The notes beneath the pieces were generated by a model. It saw nothing but the letters and a program-made list of their open reading frames with translations, was not told where the DNA came from and made no database searches. From contig JALOOX010000066.1 of the NCBI GenBank assembly GCA_025454175.1, positions 1 to 34,924 on the forward strand: 34,924 nt of DNA, in the 5' to 3' direction. This stretch comes from Syntrophobacteraceae bacterium. GTDB lineage: Bacteria; Desulfobacterota; Syntrophobacteria; Syntrophobacterales; Syntrophobacteraceae. Numbering within the stretch: position 1 is the first letter of the stretch; the number at the start of each line of letters is the position of its first letter. Shown here piece after piece: positions 1-7,528 of this stretch. The translations under genes were made by a program, and so were the position numbers.

Positions 1-576
1 CAGCGCTGGGGCAACTGGGATACGCAGCTGGCGGTGCACGGCATCATCCTGTGCGGCAAGTCGGACTTTCCCGACGCCGAGAACCCGCAGGACCAGTTCT
101 GCGCGCGCTACGCCATGGTGAGCGCCTTCCAGGATGCGGACTTCAAGGAGCTCTGTGCCATCACCGGCATGACCGACCTTTATGACAAGTACAAAGCTCA
201 TAAGGACCGTGTCGAAGGCGAGGCGCAGGTCGAGATTTACGGTGCCCTGGAAAGATGGGCGGCGGACAAGTCCCGCTCACAGGTCTGCAAGATCTTGAAC
301 GATGCGGGCCTTTTGGCGGAGCCGGTTCGAAACGACCGGGAAGTGTACGAAAGCCCTCACTTCCGGGAGAGAGGCACGGTCCGCTGGCTGGACGATCCTC
401 TGTTCGGCGACATGCTGCTGCAGGCCGGCTACAGCTGTGGACACATGGAGAAGACCCCGAGGCGGATCAACTGGCATTGGCGTCCCGTGGGTGCCGACAA
501 TAAGAAGATCTACAACGACATGCTCGGCATCCCGCTCTCCAGGATTCAAGAGTGGTATGACAAGGCCTACATCTGA
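1..576 (+). CDS. Class III (CaiB/BaiF) CoA-transferase, C-terminal part
   Basis: The reading frame is open from base 1, so this is the 3' part of a longer gene (about 191 residues seen; family members have about 400). The early RWGNWD stretch and the C-terminal pattern ([20 protein letters not shown], then MEKTPRR, then [15 protein letters not shown]) fit the C-terminal region of family III CoA-transferases such as the BbsE/BbsF succinyl-CoA:benzylsuccinate CoA-transferase subunits. The catalytic Asp of the family would lie upstream of the window. It would move CoA between acids in the cytoplasm. The next gene starts 12 bases downstream, so it is in an operon. The substrate cannot be read from this part; an aromatic or alkyl succinate is a guess from the neighbours. 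Confidence 0.75.
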   Translation, partial: QRWGNWDTQLAVHGIILCGKSDFPDAENPQDQFCARYAMVSAFQDADFKELCAITGMTDLYDKYKAHKDRVEGEAQVEIYGALERWAADKSRSQVCKILNDAGLLAEPVRNDREVYESPHFRERGTVRWLDDPLFGDMLLQAGYSCGHMEKTPRRINWHWRPVGADNKKIYNDMLGIPLSRIQEWYDKAYI

Positions 577-588
577 GAGGAGGCGACC

Positions 589-1074
589 GTGTGTGATATC
601 ATTTGGTGCAAGAAGGAAGTGGGTGGAAAGCCTTGCGACACGATCAACTACCTGGATCCCTACTGCTTCTGGAACTGGGAGGGCAAGATCAACTGTGCCG
701 AGTGTAAGACGGTTTATTACATCCACATGATCCAGGGCTTCATGTACAAGGGGCCCGAGGAAAGGCCCGGTGAAGAGCCGGATATCATGCCCCTTTACGC
801 CGACAAGCCCTACGACGGCTACTCCAACTACCGGCCGGGCGTGGAAGGCCGAACCAGACCCTACGAGTGCAAGCCCAGGGCTCAGCTCAAGGGCGTTGCC
901 GACATGGTCAAGTTCAGCATCCGGGGAAGGCCCGTCCGCGGATGGCGCCCGCAACCGCCCTCCGCCGGCCTGGCCGGGAGCTTCGGCTTCAACTGGGATA
1001 TTCAGAAGCTGACGCCCGATGTTTGGGAGGAATATCAGAAGAAGCTCGCTGCAGGCGAAGTCAAGGACTGGTAG
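589..1074 (+). CDS. Unrecognised cysteine-rich 161-aa protein
   Basis: It begins with GTG, placed five bases after a good GGAGG. The N-terminal third holds Cys at about 2, 7, 16, 26, 36 and 39, including CAEC, and many aromatic residues, which suggests a zinc- or iron-binding knuckle. The rest is rich in Pro, Gly and Tyr and has no membrane segment. I do not recognise the family. It lies between a CoA-transferase and a BssB-like small protein, which suggests an accessory role in a fumarate-addition pathway (compare the poorly understood small genes that accompany bss/ass clusters), but that is inference from position only. Confidence 0.6.
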   Translation: MCDIIWCKKEVGGKPCDTINYLDPYCFWNWEGKINCAECKTVYYIHMIQGFMYKGPEERPGEEPDIMPLYADKPYDGYSNYRPGVEGRTRPYECKPRAQLKGVADMVKFSIRGRPVRGWRPQPPSAGLAGSFGFNWDIQKLTPDVWEEYQKKLAAGEVKDW

Positions 1075-1093
1075 CTGAAGAAAGGAGTGTTGC

Positions 1094-1330
1094 ATGACAC
1101 AAGAGCTGACACCGGAAGAATTCCTGGATACTGTATTGATCCCGGAAAAGCAGTCTTCCCATATATGCTGGAACTGCAAGCACCTGAAGCCGGTCCTCAA
1201 AGGGTCCAAGTTTCCGCCCGCGGACATCATCGGCTGGTGCAAGAAGATCCACTGGCCCCATTACTGGTGCGTGGCGGATTTCAACGTGGTCAAGAACTGC
1301 TATGCGTTCGATGCGAGGAAAAAGGCCTAG
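1094..1330 (+). CDS. Small Fe-S-type protein resembling BssB-like beta subunits of fumarate-adding glycyl-radical enzymes
   Basis: It encodes 78 aa with an AAAGGAG site six bases before the ATG. Cysteines fall as CWNC near 25-28, then single Cys near 49, 59 and 69 in an aromatic-rich setting (WCKKIHWPHYWC). Small subunits of benzylsuccinate and alkylsuccinate synthases are of this size and use four such Cys to hold a [4Fe-4S] cluster that protects the large radical subunit. The catalytic alpha subunit is not in the window, so the assignment rests on size, cysteine spacing and the adjoining CoA-transferase. An unrelated rubredoxin-like or zinc protein is possible. Confidence 0.5.
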   Translation: MTQELTPEEFLDTVLIPEKQSSHICWNCKHLKPVLKGSKFPPADIIGWCKKIHWPHYWCVADFNVVKNCYAFDARKKA

Positions 1331-1332
1331 GC

Positions 1333-1611
1333 ATGGAAGAGAATGTCAGCAAAGAGCTCGATGTCCTCAGGGGTATGTTGAACAACTGGAAAACCAGCTT
1401 CATGAGCTGGGCGGATCCCGACGGGGACAATGAACACGTGCTCCTGGAGTTCAGGGAAGAGATCCAGATGAACCTCTATCCCTACGTCAGGAGGTTGTAT
1501 GAGACCAATCACCTGACCAGCTCCGAGGCCACCGAGTTCATGGTGTATTGCTTCGGCCAGGTCGAGGCTCTTCGCGACCAGTTGAGGGAAGTGGAGACCA
1601 GCGCAAGCTAG
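1333..1611 (+). CDS. Small helical protein of unknown function (92 aa)
   Basis: The ATG lies two bases after the stop of the previous gene, with an AAGG seven bases or so upstream, so translation is probably coupled. The product is acidic and predicted helical throughout, with a single Cys and Trp residues near 19 and 26 (NNWKTSFMSWADPDG). No known motif is visible. Its place inside the CoA-transferase/small-subunit operon suggests an accessory or chaperone-like role there, which is inference. Confidence 0.6.
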   Translation: MEENVSKELDVLRGMLNNWKTSFMSWADPDGDNEHVLLEFREEIQMNLYPYVRRLYETNHLTSSEATEFMVYCFGQVEALRDQLREVETSAS

Positions 1612-1624
1612 AAGGAGGTATCAT

Positions 1625-2047
1625 ATGCCAGAGAAATGCCGTGTGGTGGTCTGCGGCTTTGACCCCATGCTCGTTAAAGCGTATACCGCCGCCAACGCCA
1701 GAGCCTGTTGGTGGCATATATCCGACGAGCTGTATGCCGAATTTGGGATGAAGCCCCGAATGAAAGTCGAGGGCAAGGTCCTCAAGATCTATTCGGGCAA
1801 GACCGGCCAGGAGGTGGCGGCGCCCAACGAGGATTTCGAGTGGGAGTGCTCCAAGGAAACAGGGCTCGTGGTCCTGATGCCGGCTGAATTCATCAAGAAG
1901 TACATGATCACGGAGTTCCATTTCATCGAGCTGATGATCGATCGTATCGACGGCAAGGAGGTCTACCCCGGCCAGGAAAAGATCAGCAAGAAGTGGTGGC
2001 CGAGCGACAAGATGAAGATGGCCTACACGCTGGACTACATCGGGTAG
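1625..2047 (+). CDS. Unrecognised 140-aa protein, last gene of the operon
   Basis: A near-perfect AAGGAGG sits six bases before the ATG. The protein is mixed alpha/beta, with a start (KCRVVVCGFDPMLVKAY) that could be a beta strand and turn, and Trp pairs near 29-30 and 122-123. I know no family for it. It is the last gene before the terminator at 2102-2137 and is spaced as an operon member. Conserved genes of unknown role accompany several bss/ass/nms operons, and it may be one of these. Confidence 0.55.
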   Translation: MPEKCRVVVCGFDPMLVKAYTAANARACWWHISDELYAEFGMKPRMKVEGKVLKIYSGKTGQEVAAPNEDFEWECSKETGLVVLMPAEFIKKYMITEFHFIELMIDRIDGKEVYPGQEKISKKWWPSDKMKMAYTLDYIG

Positions 2048-2100
2048 CCCGCGAAGGCGCCCGCCCTCAAAACCTTTGAGTGTGGCCGCCTGGAATCCCA

Positions 2101-2137
2101 ACCCCCTTCCCGGCCTCGCCGGGGAGGGGGTTTTTTT
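2101..2137 (+). terminator. Rho-independent terminator
   Basis: A 13-bp stem (CCCCCTTCCCGGC with its complement, one G-T pair) around a CTC loop is followed by seven T. It starts 54 bases after the stop of the 140-aa gene and ends the first operon. Confidence 0.9.
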
Positions 2138-2266
2138 GACTCGATGCGGTGCATTCAAACCGCCTTGTCATTTATGCCCTTAGGGACTATAGGATCGGGT
2201 GGTTGCAGCGAGAAAAGTGCGTCGAGCGAAGGCTTCCTGGGCTGAATGAGGATACGAGGACATAAG

Positions 2267-3547
2267 ATGACACAGAACGTTAAGGATGAAAACGTGCGGA
2301 AAAGTGAGCATGAGATCACGCCTCTCGTCGAAGATGAACAAATGCCGGAGGAGGAGCCGAGTCACCCCGGATGGCTGCCCATCGGTGAGATACTCAAGGT
2401 GTCACATCCGGTATTCGAGAAGAGCAGGTTCCTCATCGGGTATCATCACTCGAGTAACGTTTATGTCCTGGCTGGGGACTACCTGACCCTGGTGGATCCC
2501 GGCAATGACTACACGATCTTCGCGGAGCTCGAAAAGCTCGGCTACAGCCCCCTCGACATCAGGAAGATCGTGCTCACCCACGGCCACCGGGACCACTGCA
2601 TGGGCGTTTTCGAAATGCTGAGGTTTCCCCCCGTCATGGAAGCCAAGCAGGTCGAGATCATCATGCATGCCGGCGGGCCGACGGAATTCAAGCAGATGGT
2701 CACCGAGGTGGGGTTCCCCCCGACGGAGCTCAAGGGTGGGGAAACCATCGAGCTGAGCGGCTTCCAGTGGGAGGTGATCCACACGCCGGGCCACACCATC
2801 GACGGGATCTGCCTGTACCACGAGCCGACCAGGACCTTGATCTCCGGGGACACGGTCCTGCCCGATTCCATTGGAGAAGCCGACAAAAACGCCGGAGGCC
2901 AGCTGGACCACTACCTCTACGGGCTCAAGCAGCTCATGAAAAAGGATATCGCCCACGTCCTTCCGGGACACGGCGTGCCCGTGGCGGTCACGGGCCGGCG
3001 CGCCGTTGAGGAGACTTACGTGGGCGTCATGATGAAGATCATGGATGTCCCCCCGGACGGTCGCATCACCTGGATGGACGGAGCGAGGCTCCTGGCTGAA
3101 AAGGGCCTCCTGGAAGAGGTGGTCTACTGTTGTGACAAGGAGCTGCTCCTCAGGCCGGAAAACCCTCAAGCCTTTCAGCTGAAAGCCCTGGCGCTCAACG
3201 ACATGGGGCGCTGTGCCGAGGCGATCGAGATTCTGAACGGGATCCTGATCCGGCAGCCCGACGATGTCCACGCCCTGACGGCCAAGGGTCATGCGCTCCT
3301 CGGTCTTGGAAAATACGAGGAGAGCCTGCCCTACTTTGACCAGGCCCTGTCCAGGGACCCGGAGATCACCGAGGCTCAAGTCTTCAAGGGGATGGCGTTT
3401 TATTTCCTGGGACGTTACGAGGAGGCCATGGCCATCGGAGCGTTCAAGTCCGAGCTCCTCGCCCGGTTCAAACAAGAGGTCGACCAGGGCATGAAAAGCC
3501 CCCAGACCGGGGAGTCCGGCCAGGGCGCCACGACGCCGCGGGAGTGA
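2267..3547 (+). CDS. MBL-fold metallo-hydrolase with C-terminal TPR repeats
   Basis: From the ATG at 2267, which has GAGG about seven bases before it (a start at 2246 lacks one), the protein has 426 aa. Residues about 45-270 form a metallo-beta-lactamase fold: the HGHRDH metal motif at 105-110, then HTPGH, SGDT and LPGHG, which together give the usual ligands for two metals. The remainder has roughly three TPR units (for example ALLGLGKYEESLPYFDQAL), which bind proteins. The MBL part resembles glyoxalase II-type thioesterases and flavoprotein-like hydrolases, so a thioester or other small acyl substrate is possible. It stands after a terminator, so it probably has its own promoter, and the following small gene starts five bases downstream. 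The fusion of hydrolase and TPR suggests a docked partner. Confidence 0.85.
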   Translation: MTQNVKDENVRKSEHEITPLVEDEQMPEEEPSHPGWLPIGEILKVSHPVFEKSRFLIGYHHSSNVYVLAGDYLTLVDPGNDYTIFAELEKLGYSPLDIRKIVLTHGHRDHCMGVFEMLRFPPVMEAKQVEIIMHAGGPTEFKQMVTEVGFPPTELKGGETIELSGFQWEVIHTPGHTIDGICLYHEPTRTLISGDTVLPDSIGEADKNAGGQLDHYLYGLKQLMKKDIAHVLPGHGVPVAVTGRRAVEETYVGVMMKIMDVPPDGRITWMDGARLLAEKGLLEEVVYCCDKELLLRPENPQAFQLKALALNDMGRCAEAIEILNGILIRQPDDVHALTAKGHALLGLGKYEESLPYFDQALSRDPEITEAQVFKGMAFYFLGRYEEAMAIGAFKSELLARFKQEVDQGMKSPQTGESGQGATTPRE

Positions 3548-3552
3548 CACCG

Positions 3553-3753
3553 ATGAACGATCAATCCATGAGACTCTACGAAGCATCCAAGGCCCTCGTC
3601 GCCTACATCGATTCCGAGGACGTTTTCGACAAGGTGGGAAGCATGGGCTGCGGCGGTGTGGACCATCACCAGTCGGAGGCTTTTTACAACCTGATCGCCG
3701 ATGCCAGAAACGCCCTGAGGGCCTTTGAAGACAGCATGAAGACGGGCGGCTGA
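3553..3753 (+). CDS. Small conserved-looking protein (66 aa), function unknown
   Basis: The ATG at 3553 follows GGGAG by about nine bases and lies five bases after the MBL-TPR stop, so the two are probably cotranscribed. The product is mostly helical with a GCGGVDHHQSE turn in the middle holding Cys and two His that could bind metal. No family is recognised. Confidence 0.55.
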   Translation: MNDQSMRLYEASKALVAYIDSEDVFDKVGSMGCGGVDHHQSEAFYNLIADARNALRAFEDSMKTGG

Positions 3754-3778
3754 ATGTGCCCCTCAAGAGCTATGGTAG

Positions 3779-3798
3779 GGCGGGGCTGCGTCCCCGCC
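3779..3798. repeat. GC-rich hairpin of a dispersed type
   Basis: GGCGGGG and CCCCGCC flank CTGCGT, a perfect 7-bp stem. It lies between two small genes and directly before the first copy of the 50-bp dispersed repeat. No T-run follows it on either side, so it is not an obvious terminator. Confidence 0.6.
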
Positions 3799-3812
3799 AA
3801 CCCCTTCAACCG

Positions 3813-3860
3813 GGCTGGTTTTCAACTTGAAACTTGAAACCCTGAACTTGAAGCTTTTCG
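3813..3860 (+). repeat. Dispersed ~50-bp repeat, copy 1
   Basis: It begins GGCTGGTTTTCAACTTGAAA and ends CTTGAAGCTTTTC. Almost the same sequence occurs at 13693-13752 (same strand) and, inverted, at 20401-20456. Internally it is built from TTGAAAC-like units. It lies just upstream of a small gene, whose ribosome site follows it. Confidence 0.85.
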
Positions 3861-3876
3861 TGGCCGAGGAGGTTTG

Positions 3877-4128
3877 ATGGCGATCGAGGAGATCACCTAC
3901 GAAGAGTACATGAAGACGATCGATCGGATCGAGAAGCGCTATTTGTCGGACGAACCGGGGTTTCCCCCGGGCGCCCGAGAAAAGGGCCTGGAAATCTGCA
4001 GAAGATTCCGGCAGGAGGTTGCCGAGCTGGGTCCCGAGAATTGTCTCTATTATATCGACACGTTGTATGGCTTGCCCATGCACAAGCCCAAGAGCAGTCC
4101 CACCCCTCAGTACAACTCAACACCATAG
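3877..4128 (+). CDS. Small hypothetical protein (83 aa)
   Basis: An AGGAGG lies four bases before the ATG at 3877; a TTG three bases earlier is less likely. The product is helical and acidic at the N-terminus (EEITYEEYMKTIDRIEKRYL), with a GFPPGAREKGLEICRRF segment and a Pro/Ser-rich tail. It has no recognised motif. It follows repeat copy 1 and precedes the small zinc-type gene in the same direction. Confidence 0.5.
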   Translation: MAIEEITYEEYMKTIDRIEKRYLSDEPGFPPGAREKGLEICRRFRQEVAELGPENCLYYIDTLYGLPMHKPKSSPTPQYNSTP

Positions 4129-4189
4129 AGCGTCCACCGATTGAGTCGTCTTTGCGGTGAATCGGAAATGAAAGGACCAATCCGTCATC

Positions 4190-4369
4190 ATGGAAGACGA
4201 AAGCCGTCAGTTCGTCACCTGTGCCCACTGTGGAGTCCGTCTGACCCTGGAAGAAGCCATCCGATACGAGCACCGGCTGCTCTACGGGGATCATTTCCAC
4301 TGCCGGGAATGCGATCCCGGGGGAGTCTGGGACTGCATGAGCCACGACACGGACATGGAGGTCCACTGA
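4190..4369 (+). CDS. Small zinc-ribbon/treble-clef protein (59 aa)
   Basis: This short frame encodes 59 residues with CAHC at 11-14 and CREC at 38-41, preceded by an HFH group, so four Cys could bind one zinc in a ribbon or LIM-like knuckle; Cys49 is extra. A weak AAGGA lies about 13 bases upstream. It ends 33 bases before the convergent stop of the amidotransferase gene. The function is unknown; such proteins often act as adaptors or redox/zinc proteins. Confidence 0.55.
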   Translation: MEDESRQFVTCAHCGVRLTLEEAIRYEHRLLYGDHFHCRECDPGGVWDCMSHDTDMEVH

Positions 4370-4402
4370 GCCCTCCCGCCCACTGGCGGCGTGGCGGCGC
4401 CC

Positions 4403-5149
4403 TCATTTGATCTCCTCCATCAGGACGATGTCGCTGGCCACGATGGCCATGAGCAATCCCCTGGATCCCGTCGGTTTGGCGACCCTCACCCAGTTTTCTC
4501 CGCTCAGGCCCTTTTCCACCGTGGTCACGAGCAGCCCCCTCTCGAGATTCCGACTCTCCCTCAACAGCATGAACTGCCGGTGATTGCTGAAGGCAAAAAG
4601 CACCCAGCCATTGGTGAGAAAGTAATTGTAGGAGCCCGGGTAGTCCCGGACCAGCTGGGCGGAGGTTTCGGCCAGGGCTGAAAACAGGCAGGGAATGCCC
4701 CGCCGGTCTTCGTAGCGGCTCGATATCCCATCCAGGAGGTACTCGAAGGCTCTCGCCGAGTCGCTGACGGCTTCATCCAGCTGAACCGTCCGGCCCTGGT
4801 AGGATTCGATGGCGGGGGCTTTCCCGTTGTGAGCGAAGATCCAGTCCTGTCCCCTCACCCGCACGACAAAGGGATGGGCGTGACATTCATCGATGGGTCC
4901 GCTGGTTCGGAGGCGAACATGGGCGATGATGAATCTGCTCGCGATGACCCGGGCCAGTCTTTGAAAACCGTCGTGGAATCTCCCTTCATGATAGGCCCTC
5001 GATGCCGACTTCTCGACGTATGCGCGGCCCTTCTTGAAATAACCTATCCCCCAGCCGTCCATGTTCCTTCCCGCCTTGAGGGCAAAAACCGGCAGGGATC
5101 TGGGAGCGGAATAGTTGGTCGCGGCGGAGAGGGCAAACAGGTCGCACAT
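4403..5149 (-). CDS. Class II glutamine amidotransferase-like protein (YafJ type), copy A
   Basis: The 248-aa product begins MCDLFALS, so removal of Met would expose Cys2, the nucleophile of class II (Ntn) glutamine amidotransferases. MDGWGIGYF at 30-38, HVR at 77-79 (Arg for the glutamine carboxylate) and HNG at 107-109 (Asn for the oxyanion hole) are all present, so glutaminase activity is likely. Only the amidotransferase domain is present, as in YafJ-type single-domain proteins; it would feed ammonia to a partner enzyme. It starts 15 bases after copy B and follows the amidoligase, so all three form an operon. Class II amidotransferases beside COOH-NH2 ligases were noted by Iyer and colleagues in the amidoligase survey (from memory). 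Confidence 0.85.
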   Translation of the reverse strand: MCDLFALSAATNYSAPRSLPVFALKAGRNMDGWGIGYFKKGRAYVEKSASRAYHEGRFHDGFQRLARVIASRFIIAHVRLRTSGPIDECHAHPFVVRVRGQDWIFAHNGKAPAIESYQGRTVQLDEAVSDSARAFEYLLDGISSRYEDRRGIPCLFSALAETSAQLVRDYPGSYNYFLTNGWVLFAFSNHRQFMLLRESRNLERGLLVTTVEKGLSGENWVRVAKPTGSRGLLMAIVASDIVLMEEIK

Positions 5150-5164
5150 GGGAGCTCGGGCTGG

Positions 5165-5923
5165 TTAGATGAGTGATGTCTCGGGTATGTCGCCCAGATA
5201 CAGAATATCAGGGCCGGCAACGGCGATAAGCTTCCCGAGGGCGTTCTCTTCGGGATTGATGGCCGACCACTCCTTGTCGCTCAGTCCCTCCTTGATGGAA
5301 GTGATCACCAGGCTGTTGCCGAAGCTTTCCAGCTCCCGCAGCAGCATGAGCTGCCGGAAGTTGGAGAAGCCGAAGAGCACCGATTCGTTGGCGAGAAAAA
5401 ACGAGTAGCGGCCGGGATACTCCCCCAGCATGGTCCGGATGCTCTTGACCAGCGACCGGCCCATGCTGGCGTAGGGCGTATACCGCAGGTAAGAAACCAT
5501 CTGGTCCCTCAGGTATTCGAAGATCCTCGCTGGATAAACGTCGACATCGATTCCGGGCTCGTTCCTGGTTTCATAATTCTCGATCCCCTCCACGATCCCC
5601 ACATGCACGAAAAGCCATTCATGATCCAGGAAGGGGAGCGAGAAGGGGTGATTTTGGGCCGCGTGGCTTCCGCCGCTCAGGGGACAGCTGATGTGGGACA
5701 CGATGATGCGGCTGTCCACCACCCGCGCCAGCCTCTGGAAGCTCTCGTGCACCTGGTCTCTTTCATAGACCTTTTCCGAGGACCGCTCCACCAGGGCATG
5801 ATTGTCGCGGAAAAAACCGATCCCCCACCCGCTCATGTTCTGCTTGCCCTTTTCGGCAAAGATGGGCAGGTACTGCTGGGCCGTGTAATTGACGCCGGAC
5901 GAAAGGGCAAATATGTCACACAT
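5165..5923 (-). CDS. Class II glutamine amidotransferase paralogue (copy B), divergent active site
   Basis: The 252-aa product starts MCDIFALS and aligns with copy A along its length (GWGIGFF, SFQRLARV, HPF). The nucleophile Cys2 remains, but the Arg of HVR is Ser (HIS at 77-79) and the Asn of HNG is Val (HVG at 107-109). These residues bind glutamine and stabilise the oxyanion, so copy B probably does not hydrolyse glutamine normally. It may act on another amide, or as a regulatory or structural partner of copy A. Its start is 33 bases after the amidoligase stop. A GAGGGG lies about 11 bases upstream of the ATG. Confidence 0.85.
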   Translation of the reverse strand: MCDIFALSSGVNYTAQQYLPIFAEKGKQNMSGWGIGFFRDNHALVERSSEKVYERDQVHESFQRLARVVDSRIIVSHISCPLSGGSHAAQNHPFSLPFLDHEWLFVHVGIVEGIENYETRNEPGIDVDVYPARIFEYLRDQMVSYLRYTPYASMGRSLVKSIRTMLGEYPGRYSFFLANESVLFGFSNFRQLMLLRELESFGNSLVITSIKEGLSDKEWSAINPEENALGKLIAVAGPDILYLGDIPETSLI

Positions 5924-5956
5924 CCGCAGCCATCCCCTCTTCTCCCAAGTCTGCAG

Positions 5957-6916
5957 CTAAGCCACCTCTCTTGATACTACAGGATGCTTCCTTTTCCAAC
6001 CACTGATGCGCTTCATATGACCAAAAGCGAGATAAATCTTGTAGATGGTTTTCATCCATTTGTTTCCGGTTGACTGATAGTCTATGACAGGCACATTCCC
6101 TTCGCTCAGCTCAACAAGAAACTGTGTAAATATAATCCATTGCATCGCTTCATCGATCTTGTCCAGCACCGCACAGTGGTATCTGAATTCAATCGTTGAT
6201 CTATACCAATAAGAATGAAGATTTAATCCATGATAACGTGTAAGATCATATCTATCAGGTCTATTACACTTTGGATCGTATCTATTGTTTTCGGAGTACC
6301 AAAGCTCTTTGGCGCGGCAGCCATTATTTTCACAGTGAGACTCACAATCGTTGAGATCAAGAAAATCCTTTATATTCAATTCAATGGGACGACAGGTATC
6401 TTTAGCAATGCGGTTCTCTCCTATGAGCAGGTAAACGTAATCCTCGATGGCATGGACGACGCGCACCAACTCCTTCAGTTGCTGACATTTGTAGGTATCC
6501 TTGTCCACGCCATGATGAACGTGGAATCCGCATGAAGCGTCGATTTCCACGCCCTGGATCTCGCCGAGCAACTGAAAGAACCGGTAGGCCTCAACGAGGC
6601 CGTCAAAGCCCCGCAGAATGGGGCTCACGAGCTCCACCCCACCCATGTGCTTGATGGAGGAGTCTTCCTCGAGGTGCCACGATTTGCTGTCCGTCCCCAG
6701 GCGGAGACCGTAATCCTTGAGCAGTTGGGAGACTTCCCTTCCGTCCCTGGCCTTTGAATGGATGTTGTAAGGCTTGATGATGCCGTTGTCGGGAGGCAGA
6801 ATGTAGTACTTGAGCCCGTAGAATTCGATTTCCACTCCGAAGGGCCGGTCCGTGAAGTAGTGGAGCATCGGGTACTTGTTCTTGAGTTTTGAGGCCAACT
6901 GACGGGACACATCCAT
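5957..6916 (-). CDS. Amidoligase_2 family (COOH-NH2 ligase)
   Basis: I chose the ATG at 6916 (319 aa) because AGGAGG lies eight bases before it; an upstream in-frame start would add 36 low-complexity residues. The glutamine-synthetase-like fold shows FGVEIEF (26-32), HLEEDSSI (81-88), ELVSPIL (95-101), CGFHVHHG (129-136), RYHGLN (227-232) and TIEFRYH (241-247), the metal and ATP ligands of the family. Such enzymes join a carboxylate to an amine with ATP, forming peptide-like or isopeptide bonds on small molecules or proteins. An insertion near 190-217 has several Cys (CESHCENNGC). The 3' half is visibly AT-richer than the genes around it, which suggests a foreign origin. The two amidotransferases follow in the same operon. 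Confidence 0.88.
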   Translation of the reverse strand: MDVSRQLASKLKNKYPMLHYFTDRPFGVEIEFYGLKYYILPPDNGIIKPYNIHSKARDGREVSQLLKDYGLRLGTDSKSWHLEEDSSIKHMGGVELVSPILRGFDGLVEAYRFFQLLGEIQGVEIDASCGFHVHHGVDKDTYKCQQLKELVRVVHAIEDYVYLLIGENRIAKDTCRPIELNIKDFLDLNDCESHCENNGCRAKELWYSENNRYDPKCNRPDRYDLTRYHGLNLHSYWYRSTIEFRYHCAVLDKIDEAMQWIIFTQFLVELSEGNVPVIDYQSTGNKWMKTIYKIYLAFGHMKRISGWKRKHPVVSREVA

Positions 6917-7237
6917 ACGCCGCTCCTCCTCAGGGATTGATGAAAGGCTTGAACAAGCATCCAGCCAGACCCATCCAGGTTCATCGGCGGAGAGAGGAGG
7001 TCGAGAATCACGTCGGTCGCCCATGACCAGGTTCAGGAAATCAAGAAACCCGGAATGGTGGTATTGAATATTTTATTTAACACGGACGGCAGCCTTGAAC
7101 AATCACGTATTCCGAATTGCAGCGAGCATTGGAGGTAATATCACGGCTGTAACAACGAACCGGGGAAAGCACCTCACCTCAAGCGATCGATCGTGCTCCC
7201 CCCGGCGTTTCAGAAATCAGACAGCGTCACCCTGGAG
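6917..7237 (-). other. Intergenic stretch upstream of the amidoligase
   Basis: No gene is seen. The central part, about 7045-7110, is AT-rich and on the minus strand has TTGTTC, 17 bases and TAAATA, a poor match to a sigma-70 promoter for the amidoligase operon. It separates that operon from the cysteine-rich gene. Confidence 0.3.
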
Positions 7238-7402
7238 TTAGAGACGCTCAGGGTAGTTCCGAGTGATCATGCGGGGACTGTATTCCAGCTCACCGTCCCT
7301 GCAGACCCAGCAGTTCCCAAAACTGGTTTCTCCGCTGCATACCTCCGAGCCCTCCGAGTAGCAGTTGCCGGCGAAGGAGCAGCTGTTGGATTCACACTTC
7401 AT
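7238..7402 (-). CDS. Six-cysteine 54-aa protein next to the ubiquitin-like cluster
   Basis: An AAAGGA lies eight bases before the ATG. Cysteines are at 3, 8, 14, 22, 31 and 34; the last two form CWVC. It has no signal peptide. Such a density of Cys suggests a small zinc or iron-sulfur protein, perhaps a miniature ribbon. It is 126 bases downstream of the JAMM gene on the same strand, in an AT-rich gap, and may be read through with that operon. Zinc-ribbon/RING-type partners are common in conjugation systems, but there is no direct sign that this is one. Confidence 0.55.
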   Translation of the reverse strand: MKCESNSCSFAGNCYSEGSEVCSGETSFGNCWVCRDGELEYSPRMITRNYPERL

Positions 7403-7528
7403 GGCTCTGTCCTTTATTCATCGATCCACGAAAAGGATCGGCTCAGGTTCTTTCCATAATGCTTATCAATCAAATTTTACATAAGGAAATTAATTATTTT
7501 GTATATTGAATGCAACCAGGAGAGCGGG

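Noticed and set aside
277..1242. A 321-codon open frame on the minus strand
   Set aside because: It covers three plus-strand genes with good ribosome sites and has no recognisable motif.
2402..3766. A 454-codon open frame on the minus strand
   Set aside because: It is antisense to the MBL-TPR gene and shows no domain; long antisense frames are common in GC-rich DNA.
7029..7110. Sigma-70 promoter for the amidoligase operon
   Set aside because: TTGTTC-17-TAAATA on the minus strand matches the consensus too poorly to be listed as a promoter, so it is only mentioned in the intergenic entry.
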